Source: CAYRVX01 sp964427875
Lineage (GTDB): Bacteria > Planctomycetota > Phycisphaerae > SM23-33
Assembly: GCA_964427875.1 (NCBI GenBank)
Contig: CAYRVX010000025.1
Location: forward strand, 1 to 64,000
Length of the DNA: 64,000 nt
Reading direction: 5' to 3'
Part shown: piece by piece, positions 29,052 through 38,138 of the stretch
How the letters are laid out: each line of letters opens with the position of its first letter
How positions within the stretch are numbered: position 1 is the first letter of the stretch
Notes under the pieces: model-generated
The model's database searches: none
What the model saw: the letters and a program-made list of their open reading frames with translations, nothing else
Told to the model about the DNA's origin: nothing
Translations under genes and position numbers: made by a program

Positions 29052-30833
29052 ATGGACAAGGCGAACGGCTTAGTTCAGACGCGTCGCGACTTCCTGAAGG
29101 CCATGGGCTTCGGGGCGGCGGCATTGGCGGCCCCGCGGGCCCTCTCGCTGGCCCGGGCCGCCGAGGCGAGGCCCGGCAGGCCCAACGTGATAATCGTCAT
29201 CACCGACGACCAGGGCTACGGCGACCTGGGCTGTCACGGCAACAAGATCATCCGCACGCCCAACCTGGACAGACTCCACGGGCAGTCGACGCGGCTGACG
29301 AACTTCCACGTCGGCCCGACGTGCTCGCCGACCCGGGCGGCGCTCATGTCCGGGCGGTACTGCAACCGCACGGGCGTCTGGCACACCATCATGGGGCGCA
29401 GCCTACTGCGTAAGGACGAGGTGACCCTCGCGAACGTCTTTGCCGACGGCGGCTACCGGACGGGGCACTTCGGCAAGTGGCACCTGGGCGACAACTACCC
29501 GTTCAGCCCGCGATACCGGGGCTTCGAGGTGGTCTGGCGTCACGGCGGCGGCGGGGTCGGCCAGACGCCCGACTACTGGGGCAACGACTACACCGACGAC
29601 ACGTACGAGCACAACGGCAAGTTCGTCAAGCACACCGGCTACTGCACCGACGTGTGGTTCCAGGGGGCCGGGAAGTTCATCGCCTCCAGCGTCAAGCGGA
29701 AGAAACCGTTCTTCTGCTACCTGACCACCAACGCCCCGCACGGCCCGTACAACGTGCCCGCGAAGTACAGCGACATGTACCGGGGCAAGCCGAACGTGCC
29801 GAGCGCGAACTTCTACGGGATGATCACGAACATCGACGAGAACATGGGCCGGCTGGTGAAGCAGCTCGACGACCTGGGCATCGCGGAGGAGACGATCCTG
29901 ATCTTCATGACGGACAACGGCACGGCCGGGGGGTTCCGAAGGGGCAAGGGCTTCAACGCCGGCATGCGGGGCACGAAGGGCAGCGAGTATGACGGCGGGC
30001 ATCGCGTGCCGTGCTTCATCCGCTGGCCGGGCGGCGGCATCAGGGCGGGCGTGGACATCGGCCGCATCACCGCCCACATCGACCTCATGCCCACGCTGGC
30101 CGCGCTGTGCGGGATCGCCGGGCCCAAGGGCGTCAAGCTCGACGGCGACAGCCTCGCGCCGCTGCTGAAGGCCAAGGACGCCGACTGGCCCGACCGCGTG
30201 CTGGTCACCGACTCCCAGCGCCTGGAGGACCCCGTCAAGTGGCGAAAGAGCGCCGTCATGACCGACCGCTGGCGCCTGGTGAACGGCAAGGAGCTGTACG
30301 ATATCAAGGCCGACCCCGGCCAGAAGACGAGCGTCGCCGAGGCGAATCCCAAGGTGGTCGAGCGCCTGCGGGCCGAGTACGAGAAATGGTGGGCCGGCGT
30401 CTCCGAGCACTTCGGGGGGTACTGCGAGACGATCATCGGTTCGGAGCACGAGGACCCCGTGCGGCTGACCGCCCACGACTGGCACGGCAGCGGGGCCAAC
30501 CGGACCTGGAACCAGGGCCACATCCGCGGCGGGCCGATGGCCAACGGCTTCTGGGCCGTGGACGTCGCCCGGGCCGGGACGTACGAGCTCGAGCTGCGGC
30601 GCTGGCCGAAGGAGGCCGACAAGCCCATCCGCGAGCGCCTGTTCGACGTGGCCAAGGCCCGCCTGAGAATCGCAAACGTCGATCGGACACAGCCCGTCCC
30701 CGCCGGCGCCAAGGCGGCCACCTTCCGCGTGAAGATCGAGCCAGGCAAGACGAAGCTCGAGACGTGGTTCCTCAACGGCAAGGGCAAGAGCTGCGGGGCG
30801 TACTACGTTTACGCGAAGTACCTCGGCGCATAG
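29052..30833 (+). CDS. Tat-exported type I sulfatase
   Basis: The product has 593 residues. A twin-arginine signal (R11-R12, RRDFLKAMGF) is followed by the sulfatase fold. Metal-binding TDDQGYGDLG is near residue 51. The formylglycine signature CSPTRAALMSGR starts at C91, the residue converted by a sulfatase-maturing enzyme. TGHFGKWHLG and FMTDNGT supply further active-site positions. It should hydrolyse sulfate esters of polysaccharides in the periplasm. The C-terminal ~110 residues form an additional beta-rich domain. The specificity subfamily cannot be assigned by eye. It lies 15 bases after the dehydrogenase gene, probably co-transcribed. Confidence 0.94.
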   Translation: MDKANGLVQTRRDFLKAMGFGAAALAAPRALSLARAAEARPGRPNVIIVITDDQGYGDLGCHGNKIIRTPNLDRLHGQSTRLTNFHVGPTCSPTRAALMSGRYCNRTGVWHTIMGRSLLRKDEVTLANVFADGGYRTGHFGKWHLGDNYPFSPRYRGFEVVWRHGGGGVGQTPDYWGNDYTDDTYEHNGKFVKHTGYCTDVWFQGAGKFIASSVKRKKPFFCYLTTNAPHGPYNVPAKYSDMYRGKPNVPSANFYGMITNIDENMGRLVKQLDDLGIAEETILIFMTDNGTAGGFRRGKGFNAGMRGTKGSEYDGGHRVPCFIRWPGGGIRAGVDIGRITAHIDLMPTLAALCGIAGPKGVKLDGDSLAPLLKAKDADWPDRVLVTDSQRLEDPVKWRKSAVMTDRWRLVNGKELYDIKADPGQKTSVAEANPKVVERLRAEYEKWWAGVSEHFGGYCETIIGSEHEDPVRLTAHDWHGSGANRTWNQGHIRGGPMANGFWAVDVARAGTYELELRRWPKEADKPIRERLFDVAKARLRIANVDRTQPVPAGAKAATFRVKIEPGKTKLETWFLNGKGKSCGAYYVYAKYLGA

Positions 30834-30858
30834 ACGCCGCCGGGTGGAGCCAAGACGC

Positions 30859-30950
30859 GCAGGGCGAGCCCTGCCGCTAAACGCCCTGGAGAACGAACGT
30901 CCAGTACAGGTCACCGTCGTATTCCCGTTTAGCGGGCGAGCTTGCTCGCC
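30859..30950. repeat. Two REP-like palindromes in opposite orientation
   Basis: The first is GCAGGGC-GA-GCCCTGC (30859-30874) followed by CGCTAAACGCC. The second, in reverse orientation, is GGCGAGC-TT-GCTCGCC (30935-30950), preceded on the plus strand by CGTTTAGCG. Both carry the CTAAACG tail next to the palindrome. They lie beside the REP-associated transposase gene, as in REP/BIME clusters. Confidence 0.65.
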
Positions 30951-31001
30951 GCGTTCCCTACGGGGGAGCAATGTACACGAGCGAGATCGCCCCGGCAGCG
31001 A

Positions 31002-31589
31002 TCACAGCGGCGTGACGAAGCTCCAATGCTGCTTCGGTTTGCCCTCTCTGAGCGGGTTGGACTGGACGTACCTTACAGCGCGGCGCATCTTCCTGAGATC
31101 GTCCAGGTACACGTTCCATCCCCGGCGCCCCCAGGGCGACGGAGGGGACTCCCCGCTTGGGACATGCCCCGCCAGTGGGTGCAGACCCTCGGCCTTCAGC
31201 CGCTGCGTCGCTCTTGCCTTGAGGTGTCCGACGATGCGCTCAATGCCGCGCTCGTGACGAGCGATCAACAGATGCACGTGTTCCGGCAGGATCGAGCAGG
31301 CGTGGACCACGTACTTACCCTCGCTCACGGCCATCGCGAAGCCACGGCCGATCGCCCGTGCCTGCCGGCCTGTGTAGGCAACCGGCGCATACTTCAGCGA
31401 CGCCTTCGCGCGGAGTCGCTCAGCGACGTTGTGTTCGGCCCTTGCCACCGAATACCGGACATTGACCTTTGTGGCCTTCCCGAAGCGGAACAGCTCCCAA
31501 CTGCGAACGAAGTCCGACCACGAGCCGCGAGGATCGTTCGGCAACCAGAATCCGTACGCGCTGAAGATCGCGTGATAGGCGAGTATCAT
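31002..31589 (-). CDS. REP-associated tyrosine transposase (RayT, Y1/IS200-like)
   Basis: The product has about 195 residues. The start MILAYHAIFSAYGFWLPNDP is typical of the RayT group. The HUH metal site is in ILPEHVHLLIARHE, and the candidate catalytic tyrosine is in AVRYVQSNPLREGK. RayT proteins nick REP palindromes at single-stranded hairpins and are usually domesticated single-copy genes. REP-like palindromes sit on both sides here, which supports the assignment. The frame extends 25 codons further upstream, but conserved sequence starts at ATG 31589. Confidence 0.88.
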   Translation of the reverse strand: MILAYHAIFSAYGFWLPNDPRGSWSDFVRSWELFRFGKATKVNVRYSVARAEHNVAERLRAKASLKYAPVAYTGRQARAIGRGFAMAVSEGKYVVHACSILPEHVHLLIARHERGIERIVGHLKARATQRLKAEGLHPLAGHVPSGESPPSPWGRRGWNVYLDDLRKMRRAVRYVQSNPLREGKPKQHWSFVTPL

Positions 31590-31636
31590 CGTGCGCACCG
31601 TAACGGCGCCGCTTCGGGACTGCAAGACAGCCTGCA

Positions 31637-31660
31637 TGGCAAGCCCCACCACTAAACGCC
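31637..31660 (+). repeat. Third REP-like element, right of rayT
   Basis: An imperfect palindrome (TGGCAAGCCCC) is followed by ACTAAACGCC at 31651-31660. The same tail follows the left palindrome at 30876-30885. With the left pair it brackets the RayT gene. Confidence 0.45.
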
Positions 31661-31685
31661 CCACAAGGCGGCGTGTGGGTCCTCA

Positions 31686-31834
31686 GCGCTACGGCGACCA
31701 GTAGTTGCGGGGATCGGTCTTCATGACGTAGCGGCGCCGGGGTATCGCCCCGTGAGCATGCCCTCGCCGGCCGAGACGTCCGCCCGCTGCTGATCGGTCA
31801 TGATCACGACCATGTTGAGGTGTTTCGGATTCAT
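31686..31834 (-). pseudogene. Sulfatase gene remnant
   Basis: From ATG 31834 the minus strand encodes a sulfatase-like N-terminus (LNMVVIMTDQQRADVS). It then jumps directly to a segment resembling the end of the formylglycine motif (GMLTGRYPG) and stops at 31721. A second frame running to a stop at 31686 carries a short C-terminal-like segment (YVMKTDPRNYW). Most of a ~450-residue sulfatase is missing, so this is a deletion remnant beside the intact sulfatase locus. Confidence 0.6.
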
Positions 31835-31973
31835 GGGGCGATCCACTCCCGGGCCGGTCCGAGTGATTGCGATGCCCAATCGGCTGCGGTACAAGAGGCT
31901 GTATTGGATTCCCGGTGGATTGTCAAGCAGCCGGCCGGGCGCTGAAACGCGAAAGCGAACAGACGGGCGAGCC

Positions 31974-33302
31974 ATGACGAATCAGACACTTGGACCCAGG
32001 ATGGGCAGATGGGCGGCGGTCGTCGTCGGCGTGTGCGTGCTGGCCGGCGCGGCCGGGGGGGCGGAATACCACGTCGCGCCCGACGGCAAGCCGGACGCCG
32101 CGGGAACCGAGGCAGCGCCGTGGGACATTGTCTCGGCCCTGGAGGGCAAGCACGCCGTCAAGGGCGGAGACACGATCTGGATTTGCGGCGGAAAGTACAG
32201 ATCGCAGCAAGCCTACGAACGCAAGGGCAGGGGCCTCGCGGTCAAGCTGGCCGGGACGAAGGGCAGGCCGATCCACGTCCGCGCGCACAAGGGCGAGCGG
32301 GTGATGATCGACGGCGGGCTGACGGTCTCGGCCCCGAGCAGCTACGTGTGGCTGTGGGACCTGGAGATCACCGTCGCGCCGGACAAGGAGGTGTCGCGCG
32401 AGACGAAGACTTCCGGCTCGCACCCGAGCGACCTGGCCGCACCGCTCGGCGGGCTCCAGGTCTACGCCGGCCAGGGGTGCAAGTTCATCAACCTGTACAT
32501 CCACGACAACTTCGGCGGCGGCGTGGGCTGGTGGAAGGGCTCGACCGACAGCGAGGTCTACGGCTGCATCATCGTCAACAACGGCTGGAAGGGCCCCGAC
32601 CGCTGCCACGGCCACTGCATCTACACGCAGAACGCCGAGGGCAACAAGACGATCTCCAACTGCATCATGACGACCCGGTGGGGCCGCGGACAGTACACGA
32701 TGCACGCCTACGGATCCAGCCGGGCGTACGTGGATAACTTCGTGATCGAGGACAACATCGCCTACGACAAGGGGCCGTTTCTCGTCGGCGGGGGCCGGCC
32801 CAGCCGGAGTATCGTCGTCAGGAGAAACTACCTCCACAGGGTGCCGATGCGGATCGGCTACAACGCCCCGCACAACGAGGACTGCGAGGTTCGGGACAAC
32901 GTCGTGGTAGGCGACGGGATCGCCATCAACCGGTACAGGAAGGTGGTCCTGCGGAACAACCTGATCCTCAGCGGGGGGCTGAGCTTTCGCACGTGCGAGA
33001 AGGTCGACCGAAGGGACAACCGCCAGGTGAAAGGGCCCCTGGCGCCCGAGGTGCGTGTCGTGCTCCTGCCGAACAGGTACGACCCGGCCCGCGCGAACCT
33101 TGCCGTCTTCAACATGACCAGCGCCCGACGCGTGGAGGTGAAGGTCGCGCCGTTCCTCAAGCCGGGCGAGGCGTTCCGCCTGATGGACCCGGAGGACTTC
33201 TTCGGCAAGCCGCTCCTGACGGGCGCCTGCAAGGGCGAGACGATTCCCCTGCCGATGACCGGAGGCTTCGCGGCGTTTGTGTTGCTGAAGGGCTCGCGTT
33301 GA
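31974..33302 (+). CDS. Secreted right-handed beta-helix (pectate-lyase-like) protein
   Basis: The product has 442 residues with a signal peptide (~1-29) and the AEYHVAPDGKPDAAGTEAAP opening common to planctomycete parallel beta-helix proteins. A series of helix coils follows (for example KFINLYIHDNFGGGVG, NKTISNCIMTT, VDNFVIEDNIAYDK, VVRRNYLHRV). A small C-terminal beta domain (~350-440) resembles those of glycoside-active proteins. The fold occurs in polysaccharide lyases and hydrolases; no catalytic residues can be assigned safely. Nearby sulfatase and sugar importer genes support carbohydrate degradation. Confidence 0.78.
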   Translation: MTNQTLGPRMGRWAAVVVGVCVLAGAAGGAEYHVAPDGKPDAAGTEAAPWDIVSALEGKHAVKGGDTIWICGGKYRSQQAYERKGRGLAVKLAGTKGRPIHVRAHKGERVMIDGGLTVSAPSSYVWLWDLEITVAPDKEVSRETKTSGSHPSDLAAPLGGLQVYAGQGCKFINLYIHDNFGGGVGWWKGSTDSEVYGCIIVNNGWKGPDRCHGHCIYTQNAEGNKTISNCIMTTRWGRGQYTMHAYGSSRAYVDNFVIEDNIAYDKGPFLVGGGRPSRSIVVRRNYLHRVPMRIGYNAPHNEDCEVRDNVVVGDGIAINRYRKVVLRNNLILSGGLSFRTCEKVDRRDNRQVKGPLAPEVRVVLLPNRYDPARANLAVFNMTSARRVEVKVAPFLKPGEAFRLMDPEDFFGKPLLTGACKGETIPLPMTGGFAAFVLLKGSR

Positions 33303-33453
33303 CCCGGCACACGACGTCTTCCTTGCGCCAGACGCAGGCGAGAATCACAGGAACCCCTTGACCGCACGGCGCGCGCCGGAGACGCTGTAGGGAGATGGAA
33401 ACGGCACCACGGACCGGCAGGTCGCAAGACTCGGTCAAGAGAAGGAGCAAGAC

Positions 33454-34443
33454 ATGACAGAGACCGGCGCGAGGTGGATCAGGGGGATTGCGTGTGTGAT
33501 GCTGGCTGCCTGCTGCGGCCTGGTGGCCTCCTGCGGGGAAGAGGGATCGCAGAGCGGCGGGCAGGGCCAGGCGATCAAGACGGGCAAGATCGTGATGGGC
33601 TTTTCGCAGATCGGCTCGGAGAGCGACTGGCGGGCGGCCAACACCGTCTCGATCAAGGCCGAGGCGAAGAAGCGCGGCGTAGACCTGCGCTTCGCCGACG
33701 CCCAGCAGAAGCAGGAGAACCAGATCAAGGCCCTGCGGTCGTTCATCGCGCAGAGGGTGGACATCATCGCGTTCTCCCCGGTGGTGGAGACGGGCTGGGA
33801 GCCGGTGCTGCGTGAGATCGGCAAGGCGGGGATACCGGTGATCCTGACCGACCGGGGCGTGGACGTGACGGACCACTCGCTGTACGTGACGTTCGTCGGC
33901 TCGGACTTCGTCGAAGAGGGCCGCCGCGCCGCGAAGTGGTTCGTGGAGAACACCACGGGCCAGGTCCGCGTCTTCGAGCTGCGGGGCACGCCCGGGGCGT
34001 CCTGCGCGACCGACCGCAAGAAGGGCTTCGAGGAGGTCATCGCCGGGCACGATCGCGTCAAGATCGTCAAGTCCCAGGATGGCAACTTCGAGCGCGGAAG
34101 GGGCAAGGAGGTCATGGAGGCCTTCATCAAGACGAAGGAAGGCAAGGAGTTCAACGCGCTGTTCGCCCACAACGACGACATGGCGCTCGGGGCGATCCAG
34201 GCGATGAAGGAAGCGGGCCTCAAGCCGGGCGTGGACGTCAAGATCGTCTCCATCGACGCGGTCAAGGCGGCCTTCGAGGCCATGATCGCCGGCGAGCTGA
34301 ACTGCACCGTCGAGTGCAACCCGCTGCTGGGGCCGCAGTTGTTCGACCTGGTCGAGGCCCTCATCAGGAAGCGCCTGGTCATCAAGGAAGGCGTGTACGA
34401 CCAGTCGGTCGCCAAGGACCTGATCGGCACCCGCAAGTATTGA
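33454..34443 (+). CDS. Sugar ABC transporter substrate-binding lipoprotein, YtfQ-like
   Basis: The product has 329 residues with a lipoprotein signal (CGLVASCGEE, lipobox LVAS-C). The periplasmic binding fold begins at KIVMGFSQIGSESDWRAANT, a signature of the galactofuranose-binding YtfQ group, and contains QENQIKALRSFIAQRVDII and FNALFAHNDDMALGAIQAM. It should capture a furanose or related sugar and deliver it to the permeases encoded downstream. Its stop overlaps the ATPase start by 1 base. Confidence 0.92.
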   Translation: MTETGARWIRGIACVMLAACCGLVASCGEEGSQSGGQGQAIKTGKIVMGFSQIGSESDWRAANTVSIKAEAKKRGVDLRFADAQQKQENQIKALRSFIAQRVDIIAFSPVVETGWEPVLREIGKAGIPVILTDRGVDVTDHSLYVTFVGSDFVEEGRRAAKWFVENTTGQVRVFELRGTPGASCATDRKKGFEEVIAGHDRVKIVKSQDGNFERGRGKEVMEAFIKTKEGKEFNALFAHNDDMALGAIQAMKEAGLKPGVDVKIVSIDAVKAAFEAMIAGELNCTVECNPLLGPQLFDLVEALIRKRLVIKEGVYDQSVAKDLIGTRKY

Positions 34444-35981
34444 TGCCAGAACCGGCGGACAACGCACTCCTGGAGATGCGGGGCATCTCCAAGGCCTTTC
34501 CCGGTGTCCAGGCCCTGGAGGAGGTGGATTTCACCGTTCGCCGCGGCGAGGTCCACGCCCTGATGGGCGAGAACGGGGCCGGCAAGAGCACGCTGATCAA
34601 GATCGTCACGGGCGTCTACCGCCGGGACGTCGGCAGCGTCCGCTTCGATGGCTCGCCCATCGCGCCGCACTCTCCCATGGACGCCGAGGCGCTGGGAATC
34701 AGCACCGTCTACCAGGAGGTGAACCTGATTCCGCACCTGTCGGTGGCGGAGAACGTCTGCCTCGGCCGCCAGCCGATGCGGCTCGGGATGGTCCGCTGGC
34801 GGGCCATTCGCCGCCGCGCAAGGGCGGCCATGCGGCGCCTCGGCATCGACATCGACGTCTCCCAGGCCCTGTCGAGCTATTCCATCGCCGTCCAGCAACT
34901 GACGGCCATCGCCCGCGCGCTCGACGTGGACGCCAAGCTGCTGATCCTCGACGAGCCGACCAGCAGCCTCGACGAGAACGAGGTCGAGGAGCTCTTCGCC
35001 GTCATGCGGAGGCTCCGCGACGAGCGCCTGGGCATCATCTTCATCACGCACTTTCTCGACCAGGTGTACCAGGTCTCGGACCGCATCACGGTGCTGAAGG
35101 ACGGCCGGCTGGTTGGCGAGTACGAGACGGCGCGGCTGCCGAAGCTGCACCTTGTGGGGCGGATGGTGGGCAAGGACCCGGCCGAGGTGGAGGCGATGTC
35201 GCACAGGCCTCTCGCGGCCGCGGCCGGCGAGCGCGAGGCCTTCGTTCGGACCGAAGGGCTCGGACGCACCGGCGCGGTCGCGCCGGTGGACATGACGATC
35301 GCCCGGGGCGAGGTCGTCGGCGTGGCGGGGCTGCTCGGCTCGGGCCGGACGGAACTGGCCCGGCTGCTCTTCGGGGTGGACAGGGCCACCTCCGGCCGCG
35401 TCACGGTCGGCGGGCGCCCCGTGCGCCTGCGAAGCCCGCGGGACGCCGTCCGCCTGGCCTTCGCGTTCACACCCGAGGACCGCAAGGTGGCCGGCATCAT
35501 CCCGCACCTGTCGGTGCGGGAGAACATCGTCCTGGCCCTCCAGGCCAGCCGGGGCGCCTTTCGGACGCTGCCGCGGAAGAGGCAACTGGAGATCGCCGAG
35601 AGGTTCATCGGGGCCCTGGACATCCGGACGGCCGGCGTCGAGCAGGCGGCCGAGGACCTCAGCGGCGGAAACCAGCAGAAGGTCCTTCTGGCCCGCTGGC
35701 TGGCGACCGAGCCGCGTCTGCTGATCCTCGACGAGCCGACCCGGGGCATCGACGTCGGCGCCAAGGCCGAGGTCGAGAGGCTCATCGCCAGGCTTCGCGA
35801 TCAGGGCATCGCCATCCTGTTTATCAGCTCGGAGCTGGAGGAGGTGGTCCGCGCCAGCCAGCGCGTCGTCGTCCTTCGCGACCGCGCGAAGGTGGGCGAG
35901 CTCGTCGCCGACCGGATCAGCGAACAGGCAATCATGCGGATCATAGCGAGGCATGAAGATGGCGGCCAGGGCCAGACCTGA
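34443..35981 (+). CDS. Sugar ABC transporter ATP-binding protein, YtfR/RbsA-like (two nucleotide-binding domains)
   Basis: The product has 512 residues in two fused ATPase domains. The N-terminal one has Walker A GENGAGKST and Walker B LLILDEPTSSLD. The C-terminal one has a degenerate Walker A region (GLLGSGRTE), signature LSGGNQQKVLLARWL and LLILDEPTRGIDVGAK. This asymmetry is typical of the RbsA/MglA/YtfR class. It starts at the ATG that overlaps the binding-protein stop by one base, and its end overlaps the next permease by 29 bases. Confidence 0.96.
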   Translation: MPEPADNALLEMRGISKAFPGVQALEEVDFTVRRGEVHALMGENGAGKSTLIKIVTGVYRRDVGSVRFDGSPIAPHSPMDAEALGISTVYQEVNLIPHLSVAENVCLGRQPMRLGMVRWRAIRRRARAAMRRLGIDIDVSQALSSYSIAVQQLTAIARALDVDAKLLILDEPTSSLDENEVEELFAVMRRLRDERLGIIFITHFLDQVYQVSDRITVLKDGRLVGEYETARLPKLHLVGRMVGKDPAEVEAMSHRPLAAAAGEREAFVRTEGLGRTGAVAPVDMTIARGEVVGVAGLLGSGRTELARLLFGVDRATSGRVTVGGRPVRLRSPRDAVRLAFAFTPEDRKVAGIIPHLSVRENIVLALQASRGAFRTLPRKRQLEIAERFIGALDIRTAGVEQAAEDLSGGNQQKVLLARWLATEPRLLILDEPTRGIDVGAKAEVERLIARLRDQGIAILFISSELEEVVRASQRVVVLRDRAKVGELVADRISEQAIMRIIARHEDGGQGQT

Positions 35982-37017
35982 CCGGCTGGGCGGTGCGTGG
36001 CTGGCCAAGCTGCTCTGGCCCGTGGTCGCCCTTGCGCTGCTGGGGCTGTTCAACCTGCTGTTCACGGAGCGGTTCTTCAGCCTGGAATGGAAGGAGGGGC
36101 ACCTCTTCGGCGTGCCGGTCGATATCCTCAAGAACGGCTCGCTCGTGATGCTGCTGAGCCTGGGCATGACGCTCGTGATCGCCACGGGCGGCGTGGACCT
36201 TTCGGTCGGGGCGGTGATGGCCATCTCCGGGGCCGTGGCGGCCGGCCTGGTCGAGCTGGGAGGCGTGCCGCTTCCTCTGCTTCTTGGCGCGGCCCTCGGC
36301 GTTTGCCTGATCGCCGGGGCGTGGAACGGCCTGCTGGTGGCCGTGTTCCGGGTCCAGCCGCTGGTGGCCACGCTCGTGCTGATGGTCGCCGGCAGGGGGG
36401 TCGCCATGCTCATCACCGAGGGGCGGCGGATCACCATCCAGAGGCAGTACGCCGCCTACGATCAGTTCGTCTTCATCGGCAACGGCTTTCTATTCTACGT
36501 GCCGCTGGCGGTGACGATCGTGGCGGTCATGCTGCTGCTGACGGTGCTCGTGACGCGCAAGACCGCCGCGGGGATGTTCGTCGAGTCGGTGGGTGACAAC
36601 GACACGGCCAGCCGGTACGCCGGCGTGAACGCGCGGGCGGTGAAGTGGGCGGTCTACACGTTTTCCGGGCTGTGCGCGGGCATCGCGGGGCTGATCTACA
36701 CCTCGAACATCCGGACGGCGGACCCCAGCAAGACGGGCATGTACCTGGAGCTGGACGCGATCATGGCCGTCGTCATCGGCGGCACGGCGCTCACGGGCGG
36801 GCGGTTCTACCTGCTGGGGTCCATCGTCGGGGCGCTGCTGATCCAGACGCTGCACACCAGCATGCTGATGCACGGGCTGAGCAGCGATGAGGCGCTGGTC
36901 CCCAAGGCCCTGGTGGTCGTGAGCGTCTGCCTGCTCCAGTCGGCGGAGTTTCGCCGGCGCGTTTCGAGGTTGTGGCTGCCGCTGGGACGGCTGGTTGGCC
37001 GGAGGGCGGCGCGATGA
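35953..37017 (+). CDS. Sugar ABC transporter permease, YtfT-like
   Basis: The product has 354 residues with 8-10 transmembrane segments. The BPD_transp_2 signatures ATGGVDLSVGAVMAISG and GGTALTGGRFYLLGSIVGAL are present. It pairs with the next gene's product to form a heterodimeric permease, as in the E. coli YtfT-YjfF system. It overlaps the ATPase gene by 29 bases and yjfF by 4 bases. Confidence 0.94.
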   Translation: MKMAARARPDRLGGAWLAKLLWPVVALALLGLFNLLFTERFFSLEWKEGHLFGVPVDILKNGSLVMLLSLGMTLVIATGGVDLSVGAVMAISGAVAAGLVELGGVPLPLLLGAALGVCLIAGAWNGLLVAVFRVQPLVATLVLMVAGRGVAMLITEGRRITIQRQYAAYDQFVFIGNGFLFYVPLAVTIVAVMLLLTVLVTRKTAAGMFVESVGDNDTASRYAGVNARAVKWAVYTFSGLCAGIAGLIYTSNIRTADPSKTGMYLELDAIMAVVIGGTALTGGRFYLLGSIVGALLIQTLHTSMLMHGLSSDEALVPKALVVVSVCLLQSAEFRRRVSRLWLPLGRLVGRRAAR

Positions 37018-38138
37018 GACTCCGGATCGACGCGAAGTACATCCCCGTTCTGGCCAGCGCCGCCGTGCTGGTGGTGCTGTACGCCGGCGGGTGCGTCGCC
37101 TTCGGCCGGAGGGGCTTCACGGAACTGCGCGTGATCACGAACCTCTTCCGCGACGAGAACGCCGTGCTGGGCATCGCGGCGATCGGGGCCACTTTCGTCA
37201 TCCTCTCCGGCGGGATCGACCTGTCCGTCGGGTCCATCGTGGGTCTCACCAGCATCCTGATCGCCACGCTGACGTTCGATCCGGCGCTGGATCCGCGGGT
37301 CGTCGGACACGTCAGCGAGGCCCTGCCGCACGGCCTCCATCCCCTGGTCGCCATCGCCGTTGCGCTGGCCTTCGGGGCCATGTTCGGGGCGGTCATGGGA
37401 TGTTTGATCCACTTCTTCAAGCTCCCGCCGTTCCTGGTGACGCTCGGCGGGCTGTTCTTCGCCCGCGGCATGGCGTTCCTGATCAAGTCGGAATCGCTGG
37501 GCATCAAGCACCCCTTCTACCGCCGGAGCGTCCAGGAGGACCTCAGGATCGCCCTGACGCAGCAGGTGGACCTGCCCTTTACGGTCTTCTGCTTCCTGGC
37601 GCTGTTCGCGGCGGGGCTGTACGTGGCGCACCTGCGGCGCTTCGGGCGGAACGTCTACGCCATCGGCGGCGACGAGGGCTCCGCGAGGCTCATGGGCCTG
37701 CCCGTGAGGAGAACGAAGATCCTGGTCTACACCTTTGCGGGCTTCTGCTCGGCCTCGGCGGGTGTGGTCTATACGTTCGCCGTCTCGAAGGGCGACCCGC
37801 TCAACGCCGGGATGGGCCTGGAGCTCGACGCCATCGCCTCGACGGTCATCGGCGGGACGCTGCTGTCGGGGGGCGTGGGGTTCCTGGCGGGGACGCTCAT
37901 GGGCGTGCTGATCTTCGGGCTCATCCAGACGCTGATCAACTTCCAGGGCAGCCTCAGCGCCTGGTGGACGCGAATCGCCGTCGGGGCGCTCGTCCTGCTT
38001 TTCCTCCTGCTCCAGAACTTTGTCTCGGCCGCGTCGCGGCGAACGGCAAGGCGCCGGGCCGCCGCCCCGTCCGGCGGAGGCGGACGCCTCAGACCGCCAC
38101 GAGGACAGGCTCCCCGAAGCGCTGGGCAATCTCGATGA
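37014..38138 (+). CDS. Sugar ABC transporter permease, YjfF-like
   Basis: The product has 374 residues with the same permease fold. Signatures are ILSGGIDLSVGSIVGLTSIL, PPFLVTLGGLFFARGMAFLI and GGTLLSGGVGFLAGTLMGVL. The PPFLVTLGGLFFARG segment is typical of YjfF. The C-terminal ~40 residues are Arg/Pro-rich and extend into a 50-base overlap with the convergent HD-GYP gene. That tail is unusual for the family and may not be functionally important. Confidence 0.93.
   Translation: MRLRIDAKYIPVLASAAVLVVLYAGGCVAFGRRGFTELRVITNLFRDENAVLGIAAIGATFVILSGGIDLSVGSIVGLTSILIATLTFDPALDPRVVGHVSEALPHGLHPLVAIAVALAFGAMFGAVMGCLIHFFKLPPFLVTLGGLFFARGMAFLIKSESLGIKHPFYRRSVQEDLRIALTQQVDLPFTVFCFLALFAAGLYVAHLRRFGRNVYAIGGDEGSARLMGLPVRRTKILVYTFAGFCSASAGVVYTFAVSKGDPLNAGMGLELDAIASTVIGGTLLSGGVGFLAGTLMGVLIFGLIQTLINFQGSLSAWWTRIAVGALVLLFLLLQNFVSAASRRTARRRAAAPSGGGGRLRPPRGQAPRSAGQSR

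Noticed and set aside
33435..36437. Minus-strand open frame of 1000 codons opposite the sugar ABC genes
   Set aside because: It is an antisense shadow of the binding protein, ATPase and permease genes in GC-rich DNA and shows no domain or signal.
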